The notes: a model not told the origin generated them from the sequence alone. 64,000 bases of DNA from Dipteronia dyeriana (GCA_032871835.1 CM065295.1:81523819-81587818); one strand, 5' to 3'. Positions 35,612 to 47,295 are shown, numbered from the stretch's first letter. Made by a program: numbers and translations.

Positions 35612-36790
35612 TCAAGTATGTTCTTTAAGAAGAACTGTCTCATTCGGCTCCTCCAAATCACTCTCCCAATAGAGTTTAAGTCTTTGCCCATTTACTTTGA
35701 ACTTCTCATTTGCTCCATTTTCAATTTCCACGGTTCCATACGGAAACACTTGAGTGACGGTATAGGGACCCGTCCACCGACTTTTGAGCTTCCCGGGAAA
35801 TAAACGGAGTCTTGAGTTGAAAAGAAGAACTTGATTCCCCACTTGAAAGCTTTAGACCACAATTCTTCTATCATGCCACTTCTTGGTCTTCTCCTTGTAT
35901 ATCCGAGCATTCGCATATGCTTCAAGCCAAATCTCATCAAGTTCATTGAGTTGGAGCAATCTCTTCTCTCTTACTGCTTGCATATCAAAATTCAACTTTT
36001 TGATTGCCAAATATGCCTTGTGTTCTAGCTCAACCGGAAGATGACATGTCTTACCATAGACAAGCTTATATGGAGACATGCCTAATGGGGTTTTGAATGA
36101 TGTCATATACGCCCAAAGAGCATCATCAAGTTTCTTTGCCCAATCCTTTCTCCGGTTTCCCACCGTCTTCTCTAGAATGCTCTTGATCTCCCGATTTGAC
36201 ACCTCCGCTTGACCATTTGCTTATGGATGGTAAGGGGTAGTGATCCGATGCTTCACACCATACTTCTTCAATAAAGATTCAAACAACTTGTTGCAAAAAT
36301 GAGAGCCTCCATCACTAATGATCGTTCTTGGAGTACCAAATCTTGTGAAGATGTTCTTCTTTAGGAATTTAGTGACCACATTAGCATCATTCTTGAGTGT
36401 GGCTATGGCTTCCACCCATTTCAACACGTAGTCAACCGCCACTAAGATATATTGGTTACCATAAGAACTTGAAAATGGTCCCATGAAATCAACACCACAT
36501 ACATCAAACAATTCCACTTCAAGCATTACATTGAGTGGCATCTCTTTCCTCTTGCTAATATTGTCGGTCCTTTGGCACAGGTCACATGCTTCCATAAAAC
36601 TCTATGCATCTCGAAATAATGTAGGCCAATAGAACCCTGATTGGAGGACCTTCCTTGTGGTTCTAATTGCTCCAAAGTGACCCTCACAATCCTTAGAGTG
36701 GCAATGCATGAGGATATCCCTCATCTCTTCTTCGGGTACACATCTTCGAATGAGTACATCACCACAAACCCAGAAAAGGAGTGGCTCATC
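35612..36790 (-). pseudogene. Athila integrase
   Basis: The zinc-binding domain (HCHSKDCEGHFG, then CDLC) lies at about 36560-36720. The DDE core follows: Asp in CGVDFMGPFSS, Asp in IISDGGSHF, Glu in [12 protein letters not shown]. The C-terminal part holds [20 protein letters not shown] and ends at a stop at 35612. Stops lie at about 36597 and at 36221-36223 (CCA TAA GCA), the latter just before the catalytic Glu. No chromodomain is present, as expected for Athila. Confidence 0.88.
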
Positions 36791-36964
36791 CCATAAGTAT
36801 TACTTTGCATCGGAAAGAAACTTCCTCCTTTGGTGGAAGGTCATCTCCACAGACATTACCTCACTTGCTAGATAATTCACAAAATCGGCAAACCAAGAAG
36901 TCATTAATTCTTGGACCACTAGTAAATGCTCATCCGGGAAGTGCTCATTAATGGGATTTGAGGT

Positions 36965-38218
36965 TTATATTTCTTCTCCTCTCTCTAGTATGGAAAGGTG
37001 ATCCGCCACCAAATTCTTCGATCTTTTTTTATCGCGGATCTCTAAATCAAACTCATGAATCAAGAGCACCCACCTTAGAAACAGTGGCTTGGAGTCTTTC
37101 TTTCCCATTGAGTACTTGATTGCTGCATGATTGGTGTACACAATCACCTTAGAGCCCATTAGATAGGACCAAAATTTGTCAAAGGCAAACACAATGGCCA
37201 AAAGCTTTTTTTCTGTGGTGGCATAGTTCACTTGAGCATCATTAAGAGTGTGGCTTGCATAGTAGATTACATGGAGCTTCTTATCTTTTCTTTGCCCTAA
37301 AACGGCTCCCACCGTATGATCACTCGCATCACACATGAGTTCGAATGGAAGGTCCCAATCGGGGGCCGATATGATAGGGGCGGATGTAAGTTCCATCTTC
37401 AACTTCTCAAATGCGAGGAGGTAATCTTCATCAAAATTAAAGGGGGTGTCTTTCATTAACAAGTTGCAAAGGGGCTTTGTGATTTTTGAGAAATCCTTGA
37501 TGAAGCGTCTATAGAACTCAGCATGTCCAAAAAAGCTCCTAATGCCCTTGATTGAGGTGGGAGAAGGTAGCTTCTCTATGACTTCTATTTTGGCTCTATC
37601 TACTTTAATCCCCTTGGATGAGATCCGATGGCCTAACACAATGCCCTTTTTAACCATGAAATGACACTTCTCCCAATTTAGTACCAAATTGCATTCTTCA
37701 CACCGTTGCAAAACCAATCCCAAGTTCTTCAAACAATTATCAAATGAGGATCCAAAAACCGAGAAGTCATCCATGAACACTTCTATAAACCTCTCCACCA
37801 TGTCCGAGAATATTGCCATCATGCACCATTGGAAAGTGGTCGGTGCATTGCATAACCCAAATGGCATTCTTCTATATGCAAATGTGTCATAGGGACAAGT
37901 AAATGTGGTCTTCTCTTGGTCTTCGGGGACAATAAGGATTTGGTTGTAGCCGGAATAACCATCAAGGAAACAATAGTAGTCATGACTGACCAACCTCTCC
38001 AACATTTGATCTATGAACGGAAGTGGGAAATGGTCCCTCCGAGTGGCGTTGTTCAACTTCCGATAGTCTATACATACTCTCCACCCGGTGACGGTTCTTT
38101 GAGGAATCAATTCATTGTTGTCATTTGGAACCACCGTCATTCCTTCCTTCTTTGGGACTACTTACACCGGACTAACCCATTTCATATCCGAAATTGGATA
38201 AATGATACCTGCATCTAG
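36965..38218 (-). pseudogene. Athila reverse transcriptase and RNase H
   Basis: RT motifs: [48 protein letters not shown], and the catalytic FMDDFSVFG. RNase H follows: [30 protein letters not shown], and KNLVADHLS. The third acidic residue appears changed (YTNHAA where YTDHAA is usual). The open frame from 38140 to 36965 is 391 codons without a stop, the longest intact piece of this element. Confidence 0.9.
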
Positions 38219-38272
38219 TAGTTTCAAGACCTCCGCTCTAACCACTTCTTGCATGTTGGGATTTAGCCTCAT

Positions 38273-38745
38273 TTAATGCTCCACTGATGGCCTGTGATCT
38301 TCTTCCATTAGTATTTTATGCATGCACAAAGTCGGACTAATACCTCTTAAATCCGAGATGGACCATCCAATTGCCCTCTTGTGATCTCTTAAGACTCTTA
38401 GCAATTTCTCTTCTTCAAGTCTTGTCAAAGAATCTGAGATGATAACTGGAAGTGATAAGGATTCCCCTAAAAAGGCATACCTCAAGTGAGATGGTAGTTG
38501 GTTTAACTCTAGTTGAGGCGGTTTCTCAATGGATTAGGGTAGCTTTGGCTTCCCAACTTCGAGTTCTTTAAAATGGTTCTTATTTCTCAAACTCTTCAAG
38601 GGTAGAGAGCTCAAGTGCAAGGCACACTCTGCTATATCCGCATCCGTATCATCTTCACTTGCACCGTGCATAATGCAAGCCTCTAGAGGCTCTTTAGGAT
38701 TCTCCTTTTGCAAAAACTCGAATTATGGGTCCACCACTTCAATTC
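38273..38745 (-). pseudogene. Athila protease-RT linker
   Basis: The minus strand reads LPVIISDSLTRLEEEKLLRV and GWSISDLRGISPTLCMHKIL, the conserved approach to RT in Athila. Stops and frame changes at 38273, about 38538 and about 38725 interrupt it. Confidence 0.75.
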
Positions 38746-39987
38746 TTAAAAACTCTCGGCCTCTCTAGGCATTTTCATGGCTTTCCTCAAGTCAAATTCA
38801 ACCTTGTCCTCCCCAACCCGTAAAGTCATTTTGTCATCCTTCAAATCAATCAAAGCACCCGCCGTTTTTAAGAATGGTCTTCCCAAAAGCAACGGAATTT
38901 CAACATCTTTCTCCATCTCAATGATAGCAAACTCTACGGGGAAGTAAAAACTCTCCACTTTCACTAGCACATCTTCCAAGACCCTTCTTGGGTATTTGAG
39001 TGACCGATCCGCCAATTGAAGTGTCATGTGTGTTGGTTTCACCTCTCTAACATTTAACTTTTTAAACACCGAAAAGGGCATCAAATTGATACTTGCTCCA
39101 GAGTCGATCAATGCCTTTCCGAATTCTGATGTGCCAATGGTGCATGGAATGGTGAATTTCCCGGGATCTTGCAATTTTGGAGGTAACTTGTTTTGTAGTA
39201 TTGCACTACACTCTTCATTTAGAGGCACCATTTCACAATCCTCCAATTTCTTCTTGTTCACCAAGAGCTCATTCAAATACTTGGTATACTTAGGCATTTG
39301 TGCCAAGGCTTCGGTGAATGGGATATTTATGTGTAGCTTCTTGAAAATTTCCAAGAATTTGGCAAAATGTTGGGCATCTTTATGCTTCCTTAATCGTTGT
39401 GGGTAGGGAATGAGAGGAACATATGCCTTCACTTGTGGTGGTGGAGGTAAATCATGAGAAGTATTTGGGAGCATATTAACTTGGTTTTCCTCCACCGATG
39501 GGTCTTCAAACGTCTCCTCGTCTTCAACCACAACTTCTTTTCCTTTCCCAAAGTCCTTAGGAAGCTCAACTTCCTTACCACTTCTCAAATTGATTGTCTT
39601 GCATTGCTCCTTGGGATTAATCACCGTGTCGCTTGGCAAGGTTCCTTGTTGACGAACTTGAGACTCTCTAGCCAATTGCCCAATTTGTGCTTCGAGATTT
39701 TGAATTGCGGCTTGTGAATGTTGTGCAATGTGATCAACTTTTGTATCGAGTTTATTCAATGCCAAGTCTTGGGTCTCCATCCGATTGTCAAGCTTAACCA
39801 TGTACTTGGACAACAAGTATTCAATTGTCGGCTTTCTCTCGGCTTGATGTTGGTGGGGTTGAGTTTGGAAGTGGGGTTGTTGATGAGGAGGGGCTTGTTG
39901 TGGTATGGTAAATCCGGGTGGTTTTAAAGTTGATTGTTGGGGTTGTAGGTTGTCTTTCCATGAGAAGTTAGGGTGATTTCTCCACAC
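38746..39987 (-). pseudogene. Athila gag C-terminus and protease
   Basis: The 413-codon open frame begins in the Pro/Gln/His-rich end of gag (QQAPPHQQPHFQTQPHQHQ). A coiled segment follows (MVKLDNRMETQDLALNKL). The protease comes next, with active-site GKALIDSGASINLMPFSVF near 39060-39120 and the LLLGRPFLKTAGALID block near 38850. Members of this class use the Asp-Ser-Gly seen here. Confidence 0.87.
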
Positions 39988-40959
39988 CGGGATTGTAGGT
40001 GTTGGAATAAGGGTTATTGTTTGGGTTTGGGTTTTTGTTATTGGAGTTGTGGTAGGGAAAATTTTTGTTGTAGTTCACAAAGGAAACTTGTTCTGTGGGT
40101 CCATTTCAGAATGGGTTTCCGGCTTGGCAATCTACACTTGCATGAGGCCCCGAACACCAATCACAACTCACCATATTCACTTGGGATGTACTAGAGCTTG
40201 CCAACTTGCTCAATTTGTTGGACAAAACCTCTATTTGAGCTTGCATTGCGGTCATTTAATCAACTTCCACCACGTCGGGTGTATTCCTTGGTACCTTTTG
40301 GTCATCCCCCAATAGCTATTTGCAATTGAAATTTCTTCAATTAATTCATAAGCTGCATCCATCGACTTGTTCATCAAAGAACCACCCGCCGAAGCATCCA
40401 AAAATTGACGAGTGGACAAGTTCATACCCTGATAGAATTTCTCTACAACTGACCATTTCGGTCTCCCATGGCATGGACATTTCCTTAACAACTCCTTGTA
40501 TCTCTCACATGCTTCATACAAAGATTCCGATTCAAATTGGGAGAATTCATGAATTTCATTCATCAATTGTGCCGTCTTTCCGGGAGGGAAGTACTTGCTT
40601 AAGAATGATTGGGCCAACTCATCCCAAGTAGTAATCGATCCTGGTGCCAATGAATCATACCAAGCCTTAGCTCGGTCCTTCAATGAAAAAGAGAAGATCC
40701 TCAACCGAATTGCATTGTATGTAGCCCCGTTGATCTTGAATGTTGAGCAAATTTGATCAAAATCCCTCAAATGCCCGTTGAGGTCTTCACTTGGTAAACC
40801 ACCAAATTGTCCCATCATTGTCAACATTTGAAAGACATGGGATTTGATCTCAAAGTTGTTTGTGGCTATCATTGGGAGTTGAATTGGTGATACGTTTGAA
40901 TCCACCATTGGCATCACATAATCTCTCATGGCCCTCTCACCTTCTCTGTTTTGCTCACC
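39988..40959 (-). pseudogene. Athila gag with CCHC knuckle
   Basis: The gag core includes FEIKSHVFQMLTMMGQFGGL, HLRDFDQICSTFKINGA and SFLSKYFPPGKTAQLMNEI; it stops at 40252. A knuckle CDWCSGPHASVDCQAGNPF follows near 40120-40180 in a shifted frame. The frame is open at its start into LTR sequence up to 41049, so the true gag N-terminus, leader and PBS are missing. Confidence 0.87.
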
Positions 40960-41303
40960 CTGATCTTCTGCGCTGGTGTGGGTTACGTTGGTCGAGTGGC
41001 GCCTCACCAGAGCAACACCACTGATCTTTCTACGCTGGTCGAGTGGCATCTCATCAGCGCAACACCACTGATCTTTCTGGGTTGGTGAGGGTGGCGCTGG
41101 TCGAGTGGCGCCTCACCAGCTCCAGCTGTGGCCTATGACTCCGGTTCTTCCATTTTTGGCCACAACTTTTCTCAATTTCACACTATTACCCTAGAGGCAC
41201 CTGCACAAGCTTAATACACCATTAAATACTCGATTTTTACTCAATAACGAGTGCAAATGACAAGATATGGAGGCTACACCGAGTGTAGAAATTGGAGTTA
41301 TCA
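40960..41303 (-). repeat. Athila 5' LTR remnant
   Basis: It matches 15651-16071 of the 3' LTR, with fewer minisatellite units, and ends gagttatca at 41303. About 1.25 kb of LTR plus PBS and leader are lost at the gag junction (40959/40960). Confidence 0.85.
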
Positions 41304-41308
41304 TTGTG

Positions 41309-41917
41309 GAAGGCTGAGTGAAACCAGCTGTGTTCAGTTTCCAGTCCCATGTTATCCAAAGCATCTGCTGCGGATTCAGCCATATTTCATGTTGCTCGAT
41401 CTTTTCCAAACACTGTTACCAATCGTTCATAGTGTGGGAATGGCCTATTAGCCGTATAATTCTTATTGGGATGTTTCTATCAAAACAAACAAATATATAT
41501 TAGGACATTGAAACTATTATATATATGTTATAACAATAAAACTATTAATCGATTACATATATAAAGAGAATTAATATAACAACTAACCTTCAAATATTCC
41601 TATAGGATTTCAGGACTAACAGTAACACATTTGTGAGTGTCATTCCAGCCAAACCCACTCGTGTTGAGCATATCATAGGCCGCTGAATATTTATCTTTCA
41701 GTCATTTCATTTTGTTTTGCACATGTTTTCCTGTGATGGTAATATTTTCAGTTTTTTCACACATCTTTATAGGGACAAGCTCATATGTACCAGGCCTAAA
41801 GCTACCAGTATCACATCTACCACCATCAGCAACAATCCCTTCAAGGATGGTTATCATTACATCTTCTTCTTCAGGTGTCCAATTACGTCTATCAGACATA
41901 TTGAATTTTCCTGTCAT
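41309..41917 (-). pseudogene. Harbinger Myb/SANT-like protein, N-terminal half
   Basis: The minus strand from 41917 reads RRNWTPEEEDVMITILEGIV, a Myb/SANT-like domain start, then SFRPGTYELVPIK. It continues as LKDKYSAAYDMLNTSGFGWN after a TGA at 41702-41704 and reaches a GTTAGT donor near 41590. The next exon (about 41470-41309) reads YTANRPFPHYERLVTVFGKD, then ESAADALDNMGLE, and is cut by the Athila at 41308. The C-terminal half is at 14050-14390. A second stop follows GKDRAT. Confidence 0.82.
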
Positions 41918-42151
41918 TTAATAAAGTTTATACCATAAACAAAAACAAATGCATAGATCAACAAAAAGAATAACAACAACACAAATTCAATAGACAATAG
42001 AAATGTTCAAAAATAACAAAAAAAAGATATAAATCTTTCAAGTTTAACAATATTGGAAAAAAAAATATAAATATCTCAAGTACAACAATATTGAAAAAAA
42101 ATAACATAAATCTCTCAAGTACAACAATAATGAAAAAAAAACATAAATCTC

Positions 42152-43476
42152 TCAAGTTCTCCTAGACATCCAAGTGTCAAACATCTCTCTGGCTAGATCA
42201 TCTCTCCATTGACTCCATTCATCGCTTGCTTCAACGACATCAATAGATTCTAACTTATCTGGTATGTCTTCCCCAATAGACAGCTCATCAAGTGTGATTG
42301 GTGTGTATTCCTCAGGATCAACATCCATATACATCCTAATAAAATTATGCAACAAAGCACAAGCTATGATCATTCGCCCTTGAAATCTAATTGGGTAAAA
42401 CGAAGGACTGCGTAGTATAGTCCAACGTTTCTTCAAGAGACCAAAAAACTTCTCAATAATGTTCCTAGCTTGTGAGTACTTCATATTAAAATATTCCTCG
42501 TGATTCCTAGGTGCACGATCAAAGTCTTCTCATTCCTGTAAATGATACTTAGTACCTCTGTATGGTGCAAGAAAACCTTGACCGTTGGTATACCCCGCAT
42601 CGGCTAAATAATAATTACCTATAATAACTACACATATTAGTTGTCATTGGAGTAAATAAGTTGAGTAAATTGTTGTAATTTTAAATAGTATCTATAATTA
42701 TTATTATCTTACCAAATGGGATCTTCAATCCATTATGTCTAGTAATTTCATCCCGAAGAACTCTAGAATCGGTAGCTGATCCCTCCCAACCAAATAAGAC
42801 ATATACGAACTTCAATTCACGAGTGCATACACCTAATACATTGGTTGCAATATGTCCTTCTTGTTCGATACCTTGATTTATCGGATTCAGGTACAGTCAC
42901 TTCTATGTATGTTCCATCTAATGCTCCTAGACAACCCTAAAAGCAAAAGAGAACTCATGTTTTTGTTGGATAATATAAATTATTATGTCATGTATACAAT
43001 GATAATGTTACAATGGTTACCTTAAACCATCTCCACCTTAAATCCATACAATCATCTGGGATGGGAGTTGGTTTGACAAATAGCACGTTTTCCAAACGCA
43101 ACAAAGCACGCAAAACTCGGTGGACATACTGACTAATTGTTTCACCGGACCTATAGAATCTAACTTGAACACTTCTATTTTTGGTGTGGTGTGCTAATAT
43201 GTTTACAAAAGTTGCAACTTACTCCTCTACGGTGACATTACCATCATCTAACAACCCACCACAAGTTTTTAGAAACTCACACAACATTGCAAAGACATTT
43301 CTATCCATTCGTAACTCCCATATGCAGTTAGTATCACTTACACGTGTAATACGTTGTATTTCTGTTAACCTAATTTGAAGCCTACAAAATGTCATTTGAC
43401 CTAAATTTCTCCTTTCATATCGTATTCTCTCATATTCAAACAAATAAACATGTAATGCAGCAAAACACATCATCAT
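42152..43476 (-). pseudogene. PIF/Harbinger DDE transposase
   Basis: It would cut and paste the Harbinger element. The catalytic triad is visible: Asp in GCLGALDGTYIE (near 42920), Asp in NYYLADAGYTNGQGF (near 42590), Glu in ARNIIEKFFGLLKKRW (near 42440). This is the DDE_Tnp_4 family. N-terminal exons cover 43020-43476 and include RFYRSGETISQYVHRVLRAL. Introns with GT-AG ends lie near 42940-43020 and 42630-42720. Lesions: a stop at 43219-43221, a one-base frameshift near 42868, and TGA at 42530-42532. The stop at 42152 is the natural end (FDTWMSRRT). Confidence 0.87.
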
Positions 43477-43608
43477 ATGTACGTAAAGCCTTCACGCTTT
43501 AATGAGTAAAATCAAGTGATTATCACATACCTTCATATTTCACAAATAAAAAAAAACAAGCATATATTCAGACAAATTAATCCATATATCTTGCTAAAAC
43601 TAATTAAA

Positions 43609-43729
43609 CAATACAAGGAGTGTCATAATTTTAAACAAATAAAATAGTAGCTAATTACATAATAAAGTACCTAATATCTAAGCACAATACAACTTCTCAC
43701 ACTTAGTCTAAAATAGTGATTACCTAAAA

Positions 43730-43785
<56 letters not shown>

Positions 43786-44093
43786 TCTCTCATATTCAAA
43801 CAAATAAAGCTAATTCAACAATACAAGGAGTGACATAATTTTAAATAAATAAAATAGTAGCTAATTACATAATAAAGTACCTGGTATCTAAGCACAACAC
43901 AACTTTCCACACTTGATCTAAAATAGTGATTAACTAAAACAAGAATATATATATATATACGCATTCTCTCATATTCAAGTGTCATAATTTTAAACAAATA
44001 AAATAGTAGCTAATTACATAATAAAGTACCTAATATCTAAGTACAACACAACTTATCACACTTAGTCTAAAATAGTGATTAACTAAAATAAGA

Positions 44094-44124
<31 letters not shown>

Positions 44125-44290
44125 TATACATATATATACGCATTCTCTCATATTCAAACAAATAAAGCTAATTCAACAATACAAGGAGTGTCATAATTTT
44201 AAACAAATAAAATAGTAGCTAATTACATAATAAAGTACCTAATACAACTTCCCACACTTAGTCTAAAATAGCGATTAACTAAAACAAGAA
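43609..44290. repeat. Tandem repeat of ~160-210 bp with (TA)n blocks, upstream of the Harbinger transposase
   Basis: The unit caatacaaggagtgtcataattttaaac...cacacttagtctaaaatagtg recurs at 43609, 43819, about 43970 (partial) and 44177. Several units are separated by (TA)n microsatellites (43733-43782, 43947-43960, 44096-44138). It lies in the 5' flank of the transposase gene. Confidence 0.85.
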
Positions 44291-45359
44291 TATGCATACA
44301 GATTCTTCTAATTATTTTTCGAATCACATTCTTATGTACAAACTTTGGACATCTACCATCCAGAGTTCTAAAAGCATGAGATACAATTAGCCTTGCAACA
44401 ATTGTAGTCACAGAAAAAGGAGCAAGAATTGCATGAGACACACATTCTCAGAAAGAGTACAAGGCTTGAGTCGTAGAACCCTCAAAAACTCTGAAAGCTT
44501 AACACAACCACTGCATATGGGATTAAATAGTGAGAACATAACAGATTTGCATTTGCAGCAATGAAATTGGAATAAAATAACAGCCAACTACTTATTGATT
44601 AATCAGCATGTATGTCAACAAAGCATTTATGTAAACTGTCTTGCAGAAGAAACATTAGAGTATATGTTGTAAATTAATTCAATAAAGCATATGATCACTC
44701 TAGTAAGGTAACAATTATTGCAGTTTAATCAAGAACCATTAAGTACAGAGAACACCTGCTAATCAAAATTTTGTCTATCACCAGTGGAAAAGAAGAGCAC
44801 AAACAGGTAGATTCATCTAAATGGCTACTGGCTTGTTATCGCTACATATCAAAATTTGTCACAATAAGGACTCTTGTTTTCATTGCAAATGAAGCAAGTA
44901 GTCAACTTATGTTGCTACACAATCTGGCTAGACCGAATCAATCTAGACCGAATCAAAGGCAAAACATGAATCAATCTAGACAGAATCAATCCACACCTCA
45001 GACAGAAACAAAAAGCACCCAAAGCCACCAAAACATATCAGAACAGGACAACCAAAAACGACATCAGACCAGTCCCGACAAACTCAACACCGAAAATCTG
45101 ATTACTAGAAACGAACTGAAGTGAAAAGAAATACATCGCCTGAAAACAGATCAGAACAGGACACCCAAAATCATTTGGCTAAACTAATCATGGATTTCAA
45201 AACAAAATCAGATTATTAACTGAAAATAATAATGAAATGGAAAAGAATATTACCGTGTAACCCACTCAAGATAATGAGAGGTGAGAGAGAAACCGATTTC
45301 GGTCGGAGGCGGCAGTGGCGGCTCCTGAACTGGAGAAGAAGTGAATCGAGTTGTGAGGT

Positions 45360-45625
45360 GAGAAATGAGAGGCGTCGACGGCTATTTTTGTGTGAACAGA
45401 GGATGCGTGACCCCGACGACTGCGAGTTCGCGTGACCCCGACGACGGTGAGTTTGCGTGACCCCGACGAAGATGGATCTGCAGCCGGTGGGTCTGAGAGA
45501 GAGACAAAAGCGGTCGTAGGCTATTTTTGTGTGAAGAGAGGATGCGTGACCCCGACGACGGCAAGTTCGCGTGACACCAACGAAGATGGATCTGCAGCCA
45601 GTGGGTTTGAGAGAGAGACAAGCGG
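45360..45625. repeat. 113-bp GC-rich tandem repeat near the Harbinger right end
   Basis: gatggatctgcagccggtgg at 45471 recurs at 45584 (gatggatctgcagccagtgg), with a shared flank gcgtgaccccgacgac several times. The frame on the minus strand (45216-45731) repeats accordingly. It is GC-rich and unlike the AT-rich surroundings; its source is unknown. Confidence 0.8.
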
Positions 45626-45894
45626 CCGATGAAATGTTTGAGAGAGAGACAAACAATTTAGGGTAAGTTTTTTTTATAGTTGATAATTTTGTAAATTTAA
45701 AAAGCTTTGATGGTAAAAATGTTTTTTCCAAACTTGTCTCATGTATTGGACAAGTCTAACCGAGGTTGTGAGGTGGGACAATTTTTCATGATTTTTGTCA
45801 CATGCTGTTATGTTCCGTCCCATGTTAATGGCGCACCAAACGTGGGACAACAAAAAACTGTCCCGTCCCGTCCCACGTACCAAACGCACCCATT

Positions 45895-46849
45895 GAGAAC
45901 ACAGAAGTAACAAAGAATTGTGAACCGATGTATAAATATCAATATTGATGCAATATTTTTATTGAGACCAGTCGCTAGCATTAGTATGATATGATTGATT
46001 ATAAAAAATTGTTAACAAAGAAAGAGTAAACAACTGTGTAGCTGTAGAGAGTCATTAACACGTACACATTAAATCATTAAATTATTTGATAATAATTTAT
46101 TTAAACCCCTAAAAAATTCTTTATTATTGAGCCATACAACTTAAAAGTCATCAAATCATTATCAAACATTTTTGAAGATTTTTTCTGATCCTGATCAGTG
46201 TAAAAAACTAGCTAGACTATTATGATTGGAAAATCTCAAATATAAACAAACAGATATATTTCCTTATTAATTTTTGTCTACCGGTGAACTCCAGCAATTC
46301 AAAGAATTAACTTCTTACACAAAGGATTGAACGAAGATTCAATGTGTGAATGAAAAAAGATACAAATGTTCGGACAAAAATAAGAGTGCGCGGAGTGATT
46401 ATACGATCTACGTGGACAATTAGCCCTAGGGTTCTTGATCCTTGGAGAATATTTGGTTGCATCAGCCTGACCATGAAAATGTGATAAGGTTGTGTAATTA
46501 ATAAATAATTGGAATCAAAGAGAGAAGAAATATAAAACCCTAGCTTGACCATGCATGTTTGATCCAATATTAAATGCAGGAAAGCTCTCACACGAAAATG
46601 AAGAAAATTCTATGGTCCATGTGAGGAGACCGTGAACATAGCAACTTTCCCCATTTTGTTCCCAACCAACGCGTTTCAATATTCACCTACCATAAACGAT
46701 ATCGTAAAACGGTCAGCACTTCCTGTTCATTTATATTATAGGGGTTCGAATATTACATTTATATATTAAATTATAAAGTGTGTGGATACTTCCCCTATAC
46801 TGGGAGTTACATACATTTCGGCATCATGTTTTTAGTATTTTGGTTCTGT
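45895..46849. other. Intergenic sequence right of the Harbinger element
   Basis: AT-rich, with no supported gene. The open frame 46307-46591 (minus) matches nothing recognised. Confidence 0.4.
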
Positions 46850-47175
46850 TTGTAGCGATTGATCTCTTTAATCCTCCTCTTTAGTTAGAATTGCATTTCA
46901 AGTTATGATTGTAGCGATTGATCGCTATGATCCTTCCGCATAGTGGGAGTTGCATTCCAAACTATATTTGTAACGGTTGTTCTCTCCGACCCTCCCCTAA
47001 TCTATAATGAGTGTTGTACTATGGGCAGTGTTTATATTATAAAGATTGATCTATTTGATCCTCCCCTATAATGGGAATTGCATTTCATGCGTGCTTGTAG
47101 CATTTAATATTCTCTCGGATCTTCTCTATAATGAAAGTTGTATTATGGACCGTGTTTGTAGCTATTGATTTTTCT
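46850..47175. repeat. Degenerate ~60-bp tandem repeat upstream of the 47427 gene
   Basis: Units share tttgtagcgattgatctctt...gatcctcccctataatgggagttgcattycaa. Copies start at about 46853, 46910, 46967, 47033, 47093 and 47155, each substantially diverged. It lies 250-570 bases before the start codon of the next gene. Confidence 0.75.
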
Positions 47176-47295
47176 ATTCTCGAGAAGTTATTATTGTCGG
47201 ATTTCAAAACAAAAATATATATATATTAATCAATCGTATTTATTAATATTTTTACTGCACAACGTGTCTTCAGCATGTATTGTTGAGTCTTTTAT

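Larger units (their letters stand above)
14396..41303 (-). mobile_element. Athila-lineage Ty3/gypsy LTR retrotransposon
   Basis: The outer ends are tg (14396) and ca (41303), flanked by TTGTG at 14391-14395 and 41304-41308. Order on the minus strand is: truncated 5' LTR, gag, CCHC knuckle, protease, reverse transcriptase, RNase H, integrase, env-position gene, polypurine tract, 3' LTR. Integrase signatures such as [20 protein letters not shown] and the C-terminal KFKVNGQRLKLYWE are typical of Athila. About 11.7 kb remains after removing the 15.2-kb Tat insertion, which fits Athila. The 5' LTR is only ~344 bp and joins gag directly, so the primer-binding site is missing. Many stops are present. 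Confidence 0.88.
13189..45891 (-). mobile_element. PIF/Harbinger transposon, split by nested retrotransposons
   Basis: The left terminus gggtgcgtttgatgcg (13189) matches the right terminus read on the other strand (GGGTGCGTTTGGTACG, ending at 45891). Both are followed inward by gggacgggac motifs. The 3-bp direct repeat ATT flanks both ends (13186-13188 and 45892-45894); PIF/Harbinger usually targets TWA, so this is slightly atypical. The element carries the expected two minus-strand genes: a Myb/SANT-like protein (split halves at 14050-14390 and 41309-41917) and a DDE transposase (42152-43476). Subtracting the Athila insertion (14396-41303) and one target repeat leaves about 5.8 kb, a normal autonomous size. 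Both genes carry stops, so this copy is inactive. Confidence 0.85.

Noticed and set aside
45216..45731. 171-codon minus-strand open frame with internal protein repeats
   Set aside because: It simply translates the 113-bp tandem repeat, and the opposite strand is open too.
46740..46760. ggttcgaat motif as a tRNA T-loop
   Set aside because: No matching acceptor stem, anticodon arm or D-arm nearby.
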